Shown piece after piece: positions 51,811 to 60,600 of a stretch of DNA of 64,000 nt; the first letter of the stretch is position 1; every line of letters starts with the position of its first letter. The notes beneath the pieces were generated by a model, which saw only the letters and a program-made list of their open reading frames with translations, ran no database searches and was not told where the DNA came from. Source of the DNA: Paenibacillus pedocola (GTDB lineage: Bacteria; Bacillota; Bacilli; Paenibacillales; Paenibacillaceae); the NCBI RefSeq assembly GCF_031599675.1, contig NZ_CP134223.1, positions 4,402,001 through 4,466,000 on the forward strand, written 5' to 3'. Made by a program: the position numbers and the translations under genes.

Positions 51811-52852
51811 ATATTTGTTTATCCAGCATATTTGCTAAATTATCGATTTCACTTGTATAAAAATCAACTGTTTTACCCTCTGTGATGTTCCAGTCGCTTT
51901 CCAGCAGAGCGATTATTTCATGGAGCTTTTCAATAGACTCCTCATAGTTCCCTTGAATGTTGTAAATATGGGATATGGCTATAAAGGAATCAGCATATTT
52001 AGGACTTGGCTGCAGTTCATGCCCCTTGGAGTAATACTCAATCGCTTCGTCGTATCTGCATAACTTGGCCATACAGTCTCCTTTGGCGGACCATGCCATC
52101 CATTCATCAGGATACAATCCGGTCATATGATCCCAAAGCTCTAATGCCTGAGTAAGATTTCCCTCTTCCTTGCAGATCAGTCCCCCGTATAATGGATATA
52201 AATAACCTGGACGGATTTGGTTCAAGCTCTTCAGAACTTCTCTTGCTTCTGCACATCTGCCGTCAGCAATCAAGTAGTTCATCAGCCATACATAACCACG
52301 CCAGTATTCCGGATGCTGCGGCACAAAATTTTTATAATACTTGATCAGCTTATGGTGGTTTGAAAAGTTCCAGTCAAAAATGACCCCATTCTCCGCATCC
52401 CTCAAAGCGTTATGATTGCTTTTGTTATCTGGAGCAAGCATCAGCGCTTCCTTGGCATAACGGGAAGCCAGCTCCCGATGCTCATCGGCTTGATGAATAT
52501 GCAGCTGGGCCAGCAAGTTGAAGCTTTGGGACTTTTTAGAGTCATCATTGAGTTTTTCTATAAGAAATTGTTCAGCATATTTAAAATCATCTTCAGCTAT
52601 AAAATGTTCATTGCCGATCATATTTCCGATACGCTCCAGATGAGTGTCATCCGTTAAGGCAAACAGCTCATCAATTGTAACTCCCAGAATCACCGGTAAT
52701 TCAGGGAGAAGCTGAATATCAGGCATCGTTACATTGTTTTCCCACTTGGATACAGCTTGGGAGGACATATTCAGCTTTGCTGCAAGAACTTCCTGGGTCA
52801 TTCCCTTCTGTAAGCGAAGTGTTTTAATTTTTTTGCCTATCTCAATATTCAT
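51809..52852 (-). CDS. XRE-family regulator with TPR-like repeats
   Basis: A 347-residue protein with an N-terminal helix-turn-helix (residues 1-65, MTQEVLAAKLNMSSQAVSKWENN). About 270 residues of helical repeats follow, including TPR-like units (CRYDEAIEYYSKGHELQPSP, NYEESIEKLHEI). This layout resembles peptide-responsive or stress-responsive XRE regulators. Its DNA is more AT-rich than the flanking genes. No dedicated peptide gene is seen beside it. GGAGG precedes the ATG. Confidence 0.85.
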   Translation of the reverse strand: MNIEIGKKIKTLRLQKGMTQEVLAAKLNMSSQAVSKWENNVTMPDIQLLPELPVILGVTIDELFALTDDTHLERIGNMIGNEHFIAEDDFKYAEQFLIEKLNDDSKKSQSFNLLAQLHIHQADEHRELASRYAKEALMLAPDNKSNHNALRDAENGVIFDWNFSNHHKLIKYYKNFVPQHPEYWRGYVWLMNYLIADGRCAEAREVLKSLNQIRPGYLYPLYGGLICKEEGNLTQALELWDHMTGLYPDEWMAWSAKGDCMAKLCRYDEAIEYYSKGHELQPSPKYADSFIAISHIYNIQGNYEESIEKLHEIIALLESDWNITEGKTVDFYTSEIDNLANMLDKQI

Positions 52853-53037
52853 TTAGATAACCTCCAGCACCTTATTAGTTCGACTAGTCAACTGAAGTAT
52901 AAGCTTTTGGTAAATTATCCTCTATGACCGCTTAGTTAATAGAATCCGCTTATCAGTTACATTCCTTATGTACATGACAAGAACACACATTACCGTCACG
53001 GCATACATCAGTAATAAACGAACCGTGAGGTGTGTGT

Positions 53038-53322
53038 ATGCTGTTTACGCTGATGCAGCTGATTGGCGGTATTATTCTTTCTATAGGATGGATTCCGCAA
53101 ATTGTTCAGATCTTAAAGACGAAGTCTGTCTCTGATTTAAGCTTGAGAGCCTATCTGCTGATGCTGCTGGGTATCGGGCTGATGGAGGCTTACGCGGTAA
53201 GCTTGGCTGCTGACGGGAACGGCTTGGCTTTTCTGGTTACGAATACGATGTCCCTCACCGTTGTTTCTACCGTCGTGCTCCTGATCCTGCGCTACCGGCC
53301 GCCGAATGTCCCGAAAAAATAA
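53038..53322 (+). CDS. SemiSWEET-like PQ-loop transporter
   Basis: A 94-residue protein with three predicted helices and the PQ-loop (GWIPQIVQILKTKSVSDLSLRAY). This is the three-helix half-transporter layout of bacterial SemiSWEET sugar facilitators, which work as dimers. The ATG at 53038 fits GAGGTG upstream better than a GTG two codons earlier. Its 3' end overlaps the 3' end of the convergent histidine kinase gene by 56 bases. Confidence 0.85.
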   Translation: MLFTLMQLIGGIILSIGWIPQIVQILKTKSVSDLSLRAYLLMLLGIGLMEAYAVSLAADGNGLAFLVTNTMSLTVVSTVVLLILRYRPPNVPKK

Positions 53323-54286
53323 TCCGCACCGCCGTCCCCTTGCCCACCTCAGAGGAAATCTCCACCTCATGCCCCAGCTTGCCGCAGATCTGCTTGACGA
53401 GATAAAGGCCCATTCCGGTTGATTCCTGAAAGCTGCGCCCGTTCACACCGGTAAAATACGGATCGAATACCCTTGGCAGATCGCCGGAAGGAATACCTAC
53501 TCCCTCATCACGCACCTCAAGTGTGACCCTCCCCTGCTCCTCAGCATAACCATGAAAATGGACAAATCTGCCTTCCTCCACCGTATAACGCAGCGCATTA
53601 GTAATCAGCTGGGTCAGCACAAATGTCAGCCATTTCTCGTCAGAAGTGATCGTAATGCCGCTGTCTACGGAAATGGCCGGAAACACCCGTTTGCGGATGA
53701 ACAGCCGCTTCTGCTCTGAAGTCACACTGCGCACAATGTCTGCAAGTTTCAGCTGCTCTACGTAAAAATCATGCTCAAACGTATCCAGCCGGGCGGTGTA
53801 GAGCACCGTATCCAGCCCTTTTTTCAGCCGGTCCAACTCGTCGCCGATTGCGGTGAATGGAGGTCCGTCCTTGTCCTGTATGATCAGATGGATGACCGAG
53901 AGCGGTGTCTTCATGCCATGCACCCACTGGTTAATGAAATGGATATGCTCCTCCAGCTTATGGCGGTAGCTGTGCAGATCATTCTGATAGAGCCGGAACT
54001 GCTGGGTCAGCAGTGTGCGCAGGCTGTCGGCAAGCGGTGAGCTCTGGGCGGGACCGCCTGATTCATCAAGCGAGCCCGGCAGCGACTGCAGCCGCTCATA
54101 GAAGGAGCGGTTGCTAAGATAACGGTAAGCCAGATATCCCAGCAGCAGGCAAGTGCTGAGCAGCCCCGCATACAGGCTCACCTCTACCGCACTTCCGCCG
54201 TCCAGGCGGTATATGAGTGTGATGATCAGCAATTGGGCTATGTAGACTATGATCAGCGGCGTCTGTTCCCGCAAAAACAGCTTCAT
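53267..54286 (-). CDS. BceS-like intramembrane-sensing histidine kinase
   Basis: A 339-residue kinase with two helices near the N-terminus (about 12-25 and 35-52) joined by a very short outer loop, so it cannot sense outside the membrane by itself. The H-box is NQWVHGMKTPLSVIHL and the ATPase domain ends with DEGVGIPSG and TGMGLYLVKQI. In Bce systems such kinases receive the signal from the ABC transporter. The ATG at 54286 is one base after the regulator stop. The natural partner transporter is at 47.2-49.9 kb. Confidence 0.9.
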   Translation of the reverse strand: MKLFLREQTPLIIVYIAQLLIITLIYRLDGGSAVEVSLYAGLLSTCLLLGYLAYRYLSNRSFYERLQSLPGSLDESGGPAQSSPLADSLRTLLTQQFRLYQNDLHSYRHKLEEHIHFINQWVHGMKTPLSVIHLIIQDKDGPPFTAIGDELDRLKKGLDTVLYTARLDTFEHDFYVEQLKLADIVRSVTSEQKRLFIRKRVFPAISVDSGITITSDEKWLTFVLTQLITNALRYTVEEGRFVHFHGYAEEQGRVTLEVRDEGVGIPSGDLPRVFDPYFTGVNGRSFQESTGMGLYLVKQICGKLGHEVEISSEVGKGTAVRIIFSGHSAAGSAGSGARR

Positions 54287-54287
54287 C

Positions 54288-54986
54288 CTACACTTCCCCC
54301 CAGTTGCCTGATAACCGGTAGCCTTGACCGCGCACGGTCTGAAGCCCATCCTGGATATCCAGGACGGCCAGCTTTTTGCGTACCCGGGTGACATAGACAT
54401 TCAGCGTATTATCATCAACAAACGCCTGTTCATCCCAGATTTTCTCCAGCAGCCGGTCGCGTGTGACGATTGTGCCGGCTTTTTGCATGAGTTCATCGAG
54501 AATTTTCGCTTCGGTGTGGCTAAGCTCAACCTTTGCGCTGCCGCGTGACAGAACCAGCCGCTCTACATCTAGCATCAGTCCGGAAACGCTCAGGCTGCGC
54601 TCATTGCTCCCCGCGGCATAGGAGCCGTAGGCACGGCGGAGATGGCTTTTGATTTTGGCAAAGGCAATTTCATAATCAAACGGCTTCGTAATATAATCAT
54701 CCGCCCCGTTCTCCAGCGCCATGACCTGATCCATTTTACCGTCACGGGCAGAGATGAACAGAATCGGACAGGTGGAAATCCCGCGGATCTGGCGGCACCA
54801 GTAGTAACCGTCGAATTTAGGCAGATTCACATCCAGCAGGACCAGATGCGGCGCATACTGCTCAAACTCCGCTTTTACCGCATCAAAATTGCGCACCGCC
54901 TGCGTCTCATAGCCGAACTTATGAAGATAATTCTGAAGCAGGGTTACCAGACCCTGGTCATCCTCAATAATGAATATTTTGAACAT
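54288..54986 (-). CDS. BceR-like response regulator (OmpR family)
   Basis: A 232-residue regulator with a receiver domain (IIEDDQGLVTLL acidic pair; phospho-Asp in LVLLDVNLPKFDG; Lys in YITKPFDYEIAFAKI) and an OmpR-type winged helix (LSHTEAKILDELMQ, VYVTRVRKKLAVL). It is the first gene of the pair with the intramembrane-sensing kinase. The probable target is the Bce-type operon promoter near 49.95 kb. Confidence 0.92.
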   Translation of the reverse strand: MFKIFIIEDDQGLVTLLQNYLHKFGYETQAVRNFDAVKAEFEQYAPHLVLLDVNLPKFDGYYWCRQIRGISTCPILFISARDGKMDQVMALENGADDYITKPFDYEIAFAKIKSHLRRAYGSYAAGSNERSLSVSGLMLDVERLVLSRGSAKVELSHTEAKILDELMQKAGTIVTRDRLLEKIWDEQAFVDDNTLNVYVTRVRKKLAVLDIQDGLQTVRGQGYRLSGNWGEV

Positions 54987-55113
54987 AGGAGGCCTCCGGT
55001 TGCATCCTTAGCCTAAGCCAAGGGGGTTGCCCATAATATATACAGTCCCTGCAGGCTAGTCAAATATGAGGTATACTCTTTTAGTAGTTTTTTACATAGG
55101 AGGATGATTCTTT

Positions 55114-55881
55114 ATGGATAAACGATTAACATTTAATGAGGATGTGGAGAACTACGACAAATGGAGACCCACCTATTGCGAAGAATTATTCGAAGATATT
55201 ATGGCGTATTCTCAAATTGGGCAGGGTAAAAAGGCACTTGAAATAGGGATTGGAACCGGTCAGGCAACAAGGCCTTTTTTGAACACGGGGTGTGAATTAA
55301 CGGCAATTGAATTAGGAAAAGACCTCGCAGCGTACTCAAAATTAAAGTTTCAGGAATATAAAAATTTCACGGTATGCAACACTGCCTTTGAGGAATTTGA
55401 ATATCCGGATGACAGTGTAGATCTAGTTTATTCCGCCACTGCATTTCATTGGATTCCTGAAGCAACAAGTTATCCAAAAGTCTCTAAATTATTGAAAACC
55501 AATGGAACACTGGCATTATTCTGGAACCGGCCGTTTGTAGCACGTGAAAATGACGAATTACATCAGAACATTCAAAGCATATATCAAAAATACAGACCTG
55601 CTAATACCAAAATAATTGAAAATGACACTGAACGATATAATTACATCTTAAAGACTATTCAAGGTTATGGATTTAGGGATGTTGTGTTTAAGTTATATCA
55701 TTTAACCAGAAGATTTCCTTCGGCCGACTATATCGCATTATTGAATTCTTATTCAGACCATAGAAGTATGCCATCCGCTGCAAAAGAAGGGTTGGAGGCT
55801 GAGATTAAAGAAGCCATTATGAATTTTGGAGATGTACTAAGTGTCTATGATACTATCGACTTGTATTTAGCCAGAAAATGA
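55114..55881 (+). CDS. SAM-dependent methyltransferase (class I)
   Basis: A 255-residue methyltransferase with SAM motif I (ALEIGIGTGQATRPFL), the acidic end of strand 2 (LTAIELGKDL) and a motif IV region (DLVYSATAFHWIPE) typical of methyltransferases acting on small molecules. The substrate is unknown. Its coding sequence is visibly more AT-rich than its neighbours, which suggests acquisition from another source. AGGAGG precedes the ATG. Confidence 0.88.
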   Translation: MDKRLTFNEDVENYDKWRPTYCEELFEDIMAYSQIGQGKKALEIGIGTGQATRPFLNTGCELTAIELGKDLAAYSKLKFQEYKNFTVCNTAFEEFEYPDDSVDLVYSATAFHWIPEATSYPKVSKLLKTNGTLALFWNRPFVARENDELHQNIQSIYQKYRPANTKIIENDTERYNYILKTIQGYGFRDVVFKLYHLTRRFPSADYIALLNSYSDHRSMPSAAKEGLEAEIKEAIMNFGDVLSVYDTIDLYLARK

Positions 55882-55933
55882 GTTGTTCCCGTTTCGATTC
55901 ATTAATAACTCCATATTGCTGTCCTCACAAAGT

Positions 55934-55972
55934 AAAAAGCCGTCCTTCCGGTTCAATCCGGTAGGAACGGCT
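55934..55972 (-). terminator. Intrinsic terminator after the AIM24-like gene
   Basis: AGCCGT/ACGGCT closes a longer stem with inner CCGG pairs, and T5 follows on the minus strand. Confidence 0.8.
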
Positions 55973-55991
55973 AATTAATACTTGTTGCAGG

Positions 55992-56786
55992 CTATCTGCC
56001 GTCCAGCAGATTGCCCAGGCCGCCGAGGATGCTGCCCTCTTCCTTGCGTCCCGAATTGCCTGCTGCGGACAGAATGCGGTCGGCCATCCGGCTGAACGGC
56101 AGGGACTGCACCCATACCTTGCCCGGTCCGCGCAGGGTGGCGAAGAACAGGCCTTCACCGCCGAACAGCGCTGTTTTTACACCTTTGACGAATTCGATAT
56201 TGTACTCCACCGATGAAGTCATAGCGACCAGACAGCCGGTGTCGAGCTTAATGGTCTCGCCTGGCTGAAGGGTCCGTTCCAGCACATAACCGCCGGAATG
56301 GACGAAGGACAGGCCGTCGCCCTCCAGCTTTTGCATAATAAAGCCTTCACCGCCGAAGAACCCTACACCCAGCTTGCGCTGGAATTCGATGCCCACCGAC
56401 ACCCCTTTGGCTGCGCAGAGGAATGCATCCTTCTGGCAGATGATCTTGCCGTTATACTGCTGCAGGTCAAGCGGGATGATTTTGCCCGGATAAGGGGCGG
56501 CAAAGGTTACACTCTTCCGTCCATAACCCCCGCTGTGGGTAAAGAGGGTCATGAACAGACTTTCTCCGGTCAGTATACGCTTACCCGCGCCCATCAGCTT
56601 GCCCATCAGCCCGCTACCGCGCTGGGAACCGGACCCGTCGCCAAAAATTGTCTCCATGGTGATCTCCGGGTCCATCATCATAAAGCTGCCCGCTTCCGCA
56701 ATTACGCTCTCTCCGGGGTCAAGCTGCACCTCTACACACTGAATTTCTTCACCCATAATGACATAATCGATTTCGTGAGCACTCAT
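55992..56786 (-). CDS. AIM24/TIGR00266-family protein
   Basis: A 264-residue beta-rich protein (VQLDPGESVIAEAGSFMMMD, SGGYGRKSVTFAAPYPGKIIPLDL, GEGFIMQKLEGDGLSFVHSGG, ALFGGEGLFFATLRGPGKVWVQSLP). These glycine-rich repeats are the AIM24 signature. It has no signal peptide. The molecular role of bacterial members is not settled. It is monocistronic with AGGAGG before the ATG. Confidence 0.88.
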   Translation of the reverse strand: MSAHEIDYVIMGEEIQCVEVQLDPGESVIAEAGSFMMMDPEITMETIFGDGSGSQRGSGLMGKLMGAGKRILTGESLFMTLFTHSGGYGRKSVTFAAPYPGKIIPLDLQQYNGKIICQKDAFLCAAKGVSVGIEFQRKLGVGFFGGEGFIMQKLEGDGLSFVHSGGYVLERTLQPGETIKLDTGCLVAMTSSVEYNIEFVKGVKTALFGGEGLFFATLRGPGKVWVQSLPFSRMADRILSAAGNSGRKEEGSILGGLGNLLDGR

Positions 56787-56909
56787 TCCTGTTTCCTCCT
56801 AAGTGTTTGTTGAGCACAGCTCCCAGACTTCCTGCAATTCTATGATGTTTGAATGAGATATATACGTTCAGTGTAGAGCGGCGGTTCCTGATTATCAATG
56901 AAAAAGAAA

Positions 56910-56948
56910 CAAAAAGAGGCCTGCCGGAATCTAATCCCGCTGGCCTCT
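56910..56948 (-). terminator. Intrinsic terminator after the yitT-like gene
   Basis: AGAGGCC and GGCCTCT form the stem, with T5 following on the minus strand. Confidence 0.85.
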
Positions 56949-56987
56949 CATCATGAACCCTGTGACTAAGGGTTAACTTTGCATTAT

Positions 56988-57659
56988 TCACATCACTGTA
57001 CCATCGTGCGGCTTGCCCAGCTTCGGCTGAAGCTTCGGCACTTTGTTCAGCTTCGCTCTGCCGAAAGAAGTGGTAAAGGTGATTACATAACCGGCAACAA
57101 CTACGGCCATCACCGTATACAGCGTCTCCTTAACCGGCATGTAGAAAAGAGACAAGGCCAGAACAATTACATCCATCAGGATGAATACAGTACCTACCTT
57201 AATTCCTTTCCATTCACTGATCAGCAGCGATAAGATATCATCACCGCCGCTCGCCCCGCCGCCGCGCAGGACCAATCCCGCTCCTAGACCTGTCAGTACA
57301 CCGGACAACAACGCCGCAAGCGGCAAGTTATCCTGCAAGTTGATCACCCATCCGGAATAGCGTTCCATCAGTCCATAGAACAGCGTGAAGGCTCCTACGG
57401 AGATGAAGGTGTTGACCACGAACGACTTTCCTTTGAATATCACTGCGATTAGAAGTACTGGAATGTCTAAGAGTAGTGTAGATAATGAAGGCGAAATTCC
57501 TAATACGTATTTGCCGAGCAGTGCCAGGCCGACAAACCCGCCCTCGGTCAAATGATTCTGATAATTAATGTGATAATAAGTAAACGCTAATAGCAAAGTT
57601 CCGGACAAAATAACGGTGAGTCTTAGCGGCAAATTTGTGCCACTGTTGTGATTCCTCAT
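56988..57659 (-). CDS. YitT-family membrane protein
   Basis: A 223-residue protein with about six hydrophobic segments and the family pattern (GGFVGLALLGKYVLGISPS, GLGAGLVLRGGGASGGDDILSLL). It lacks the C-terminal DUF2179 domain found in many members, so it is the short form. The function is not established; a transport role is often assumed. It has an exceptionally long leader. GGGGAGA precedes the ATG. Confidence 0.88.
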   Translation of the reverse strand: MRNHNSGTNLPLRLTVILSGTLLLAFTYYHINYQNHLTEGGFVGLALLGKYVLGISPSLSTLLLDIPVLLIAVIFKGKSFVVNTFISVGAFTLFYGLMERYSGWVINLQDNLPLAALLSGVLTGLGAGLVLRGGGASGGDDILSLLISEWKGIKVGTVFILMDVIVLALSLFYMPVKETLYTVMAVVVAGYVITFTTSFGRAKLNKVPKLQPKLGKPHDGTVM

Positions 57660-57946
57660 ACAGGTCTCCCCTTATCGTAGATGGCGGCTTAGACGTCACC
57701 GTTGCCTCTACGAGGGTCATACCAGAGGAGCTATTCCTTCGCATACAATACTCCTTCCCAAGTGAGAGGCGGCTTCGTCAATGAACAACGTGCGCACATT
57801 CTACAGGGAAGCTAAGTATAAGACAGATCATAACGTTTCCAAATCGTCCTTTGGGGAATCGTCCTTCGGGGACACATGGTATCCTGATCCTTTCTCTAAT
57901 TTAATAAGTTCTGAATAGATTATACCACGCCGCGGGTACTCTCTAA
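57660..57946 (-). promoter_or_regulatory. Promoter and long structured leader of the yitT-like gene
   Basis: TATAAT (57918-57923) with TTTAGA 17 bases upstream predicts a leader of about 250 bases on the minus strand. It holds a possible 21-codon reading frame starting at about 57876 (MCPRRTIPQRT), built partly on a 15-bp tandem repeat (ATCGTCCTTTGGGGA/ATCGTCCTTCGGGGA on the plus strand). Two copies of GGCGGCTT with CGTCA follow (57683 and 57768 regions), as does a CCTCT/AGAGG hairpin. I cannot assign it to a known riboswitch. Confidence 0.45.
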
Positions 57947-57991
57947 ACATATTTCCAGTAAAATAGTTCACGAACTGTGTAAAATCTGTGG

Positions 57992-58492
57992 TTATTCCTG
58001 ATTACGCAGCAAACGGTTGACCGTCTCACGCCGGACGCCGATCAATTGTCCAATTTCTTCCTGTGTTAACAGATCTGTCAGCTGTGCGCCATGCGCATAT
58101 TCATTCATCCAGCGGGTCAGCAGGTCCATCCGCTCGGCCGGCGATCCAACCGTAAGATGATCCACCCGCGTCTGCATAAAACGCACCTTTTCCTGGAGCA
58201 GAAGTGCAATCTCCATTACTTTCCCCGAATTCTCACGCAGCTCGCGGTACCATTCCGCAGCCGGAATGACTTCAACCTCGCTTTTCATCATCGCGACAGC
58301 TGTTCCATGCGCCTCCTTTGGCGAAATGAGGGAATGGTGGGGAACGGTCTCGCCGGGATACAGAAGGTTAAACAGCACCATATTCCCGTTCTCATGCAGC
58401 CTTGTTACTTTAAACAGCCCGCTTTTCACCCGATACAGATAATCGCAGCTGTCACCCTGGCGGAACAAGGCTTCCCCTTTGTGCAGAATCAT
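57992..58492 (-). CDS. Short Crp/Fnr-family regulator
   Basis: A 166-residue protein with a compact cyclic-nucleotide-binding-like roll (GEALFRQGDSCDYLYRVKSGLFKV, residues 5-80) and a C-terminal helix-turn-helix (LTQEEIGQLIGVRRETVNRLLRNQE) that ends almost directly after the recognition helix. Usual family members have 210-240 residues, so the wing and the start of the roll are missing. The start is supported by AAAGGAG. No cysteine cluster is present, so it is not an Fe-S sensor like the Fnr at 28 kb. Its ligand and targets are unknown. Confidence 0.85.
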   Translation of the reverse strand: MILHKGEALFRQGDSCDYLYRVKSGLFKVTRLHENGNMVLFNLLYPGETVPHHSLISPKEAHGTAVAMMKSEVEVIPAAEWYRELRENSGKVMEIALLLQEKVRFMQTRVDHLTVGSPAERMDLLTRWMNEYAHGAQLTDLLTQEEIGQLIGVRRETVNRLLRNQE

Positions 58493-58571
58493 CTCGCTCT
58501 CTCCTTTAGCTTCACTTTATATATATTGGTCATTATACAGAAATACGCCTAAAAAATGCAGCAGACTACAA

Positions 58572-58616
58572 CAAAAAAACTGCGGGCAGCAGAAAGTTGT
58601 CTGATGTCCCGCAGTT
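58572..58616 (-). terminator. Intrinsic terminator of the fru operon
   Basis: AACTGCGGG and CCCGCAGTT form the stem and T7 follows on the minus strand. Confidence 0.88.
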
Positions 58617-58636
58617 ATTTATTGTGATTAGTGAGA

Positions 58637-60562
58637 TTATTGTTTAGCCTGCAGCGGCTTCTTCCATAGTCCAAGAGCCAGACCGGAGATGACGGAACCG
58701 ATCAGAACAGCCAGCAGGAACAGCAGCGCATTGCTGGAAAGAGCGGCGACGAAGATCCCTCCGTGCGGTGCAGGAACGTTAATATCCCACAGCTGGGTGA
58801 GTCCGCCGGCTACAGCCGAACCGATGATACAAGTGGTTAGGACACGCAGCGGATCGGCTGCCGCAAAAGGAATAGCCCCTTCGGTAATAAACGACAAGCC
58901 CAGCACATAGTTGGTTAGACCAGATTTGCGTTCGGTTTCCGTGAACTTATTCTTGAACAGCGTAGTTGCCAGTGCAATCGCCAGCGGAGGAACCATCCCT
59001 CCCGCCATTACTGCCGCCATCATCAGTCCGTTGGTATTACCGCTGGAGGTAAATACTCCAATGGCAAAGGTGTATGCTGCTTTATTGAAAGGCCCGCCCA
59101 TATCAATGGCCATCATCCCGCCGAGAATGATTCCGAGGACGACCATGTTGCCAGTACCCAGATTGTTAAGGGCATCAATAAGTCCTTCATTAAGCCAGCT
59201 GAAGACCGGATCGAACAGGTAGAACATTACGGCGCCTGTAATCAGCAGCGAGAATACAGGATAGAGCAGAATCGGCTTCAGCCCGTCAAGCGTGCGCGGC
59301 AATCCGGCAAAGGCTTTGCGCAGGCCAATGACCACGTAACCGGCGAGGAAACCTGCAGCAAGTCCGCCGAGGAATCCGGCGTTGGAGTTCAGGGCCATGA
59401 GACCGCCGACCATCCCGGGCATAAGCGCCGGCCGGTCGCCGATGCTCATCGCGATGAATCCGGCGAGAATCGGAATCAGGAAGTGGAAGGCACCGTCTCC
59501 GCCGCCTATAGTCTGCAGCAGCTTCACCAGCGGATTGTCAACGCTGGCCACCTGCTCGATCAGGAAGGAAATGGCCAGCAGAATACCTCCGCCGACTACG
59601 AACGGGAGCATATGCGAAATCCCGTTCATCAGGTCCTTGTAAATTTTACTTCCGATGCTGCCGGACTTTACAGCCGAAGCTTCGTCATTGCCGCGTCCTT
59701 CACTGCGGTAGATTGGAGCATCGCCCTTCACAGCCTTACTGATCAGTTCTTCCGGCTTGCGGATACCATCACTGACCGGTCTTTGCAGTACCGGCTTACC
59801 GTTGAAACGGGCCATCTCAACATTCTTGTCGGCGGCAATAATAACGCCGCTGGCCCGGCGGATTTCATCGTCAGTCAGCACATTCTGCGCACCCTCGGAG
59901 CCGTTGGTCTCCACACGGATATTGACGCCCATTTCCAGCGCTTTTTTCTTAAGGGCATCCTCAGCCATAAAGGTGTGGGCAATCCCGGTAGGGCAAGCCG
60001 TTACAGCGACAACGAAGCTTGAAGAAGCGGGATTGCCGGTAATGATCCGCGCAGGAGCCGGTTTAGCAGCTTCTGAAGGCGCGTTAGCCTGCTCGCTGGC
60101 TTCCTGCTCAGCCTGCTTGGCATCGAATAGGGCAGCAACTTCATCCGGTGTACCTGCATTCATGAGCGCCTCTATGAATTCGCTTTCAATGAGCATCCTG
60201 GACAATGAAGCCAAGGTGCGCAAGTGCATATTTCCGGCCCCGTCCGGCACAGCAATCATAAAGAACAGCTTAGCCGGCTCTTCATCCAATGAAGCAAAAT
60301 CGACACCCGTGCTGCTCTTGGCGAACACTACGGTTGCTTCATTGACCGCCTTTGTCTTGGCATGAGGCATTGCAATCCCTCCGCCGATCCCCGTGCTGGA
60401 CTGGGCTTCACGTGCCAGAATCTTTTCTTTTAACAGCTTCGTGTCATTGATCCGTCCGCTGGCTGCAAGACTGGCGATCAGTTCATCAATCGCCGCTTCC
60501 TTCGTTGTGGCCTGCAGGTTCATGATCATTGTATCTTTTATCATCAGGTCTGTAATTCTCAT
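58637..60562 (-). CDS. fruA: Fructose PTS permease, EIIA-EIIB-EIIC fusion
   Basis: A 641-residue PTS transporter that imports fructose as fructose 1-phosphate. EIIA is N-terminal (1-150, phospho-His in GGGIAMPHAKTKAV). EIIB follows (about 175-275, phospho-Cys in VVAVTACPTGIAHTFMAEDA), then the EIIC membrane domain (about 305-635, MAIDMGGPFNKAAYTFAIG). The order A-B-C is the usual Bacillus FruA arrangement. It is the last gene of fruR-fruK-fruA and starts 38 bases after fruK. Confidence 0.95.
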   Translation of the reverse strand: MRITDLMIKDTMIMNLQATTKEAAIDELIASLAASGRINDTKLLKEKILAREAQSSTGIGGGIAMPHAKTKAVNEATVVFAKSSTGVDFASLDEEPAKLFFMIAVPDGAGNMHLRTLASLSRMLIESEFIEALMNAGTPDEVAALFDAKQAEQEASEQANAPSEAAKPAPARIITGNPASSSFVVAVTACPTGIAHTFMAEDALKKKALEMGVNIRVETNGSEGAQNVLTDDEIRRASGVIIAADKNVEMARFNGKPVLQRPVSDGIRKPEELISKAVKGDAPIYRSEGRGNDEASAVKSGSIGSKIYKDLMNGISHMLPFVVGGGILLAISFLIEQVASVDNPLVKLLQTIGGGDGAFHFLIPILAGFIAMSIGDRPALMPGMVGGLMALNSNAGFLGGLAAGFLAGYVVIGLRKAFAGLPRTLDGLKPILLYPVFSLLITGAVMFYLFDPVFSWLNEGLIDALNNLGTGNMVVLGIILGGMMAIDMGGPFNKAAYTFAIGVFTSSGNTNGLMMAAVMAGGMVPPLAIALATTLFKNKFTETERKSGLTNYVLGLSFITEGAIPFAAADPLRVLTTCIIGSAVAGGLTQLWDINVPAPHGGIFVAALSSNALLFLLAVLIGSVISGLALGLWKKPLQAKQ

Positions 60563-60600
60563 GTTTATCAGCTCCCTATATTCCTATGAATGCCTCTTGC

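Noticed and set aside
57660..57946. yybP-ykoY (manganese) or ydaO-type riboswitch before the yitT-like gene
   Set aside because: The characteristic core sequences could not be matched; only general hairpins and repeats are visible.
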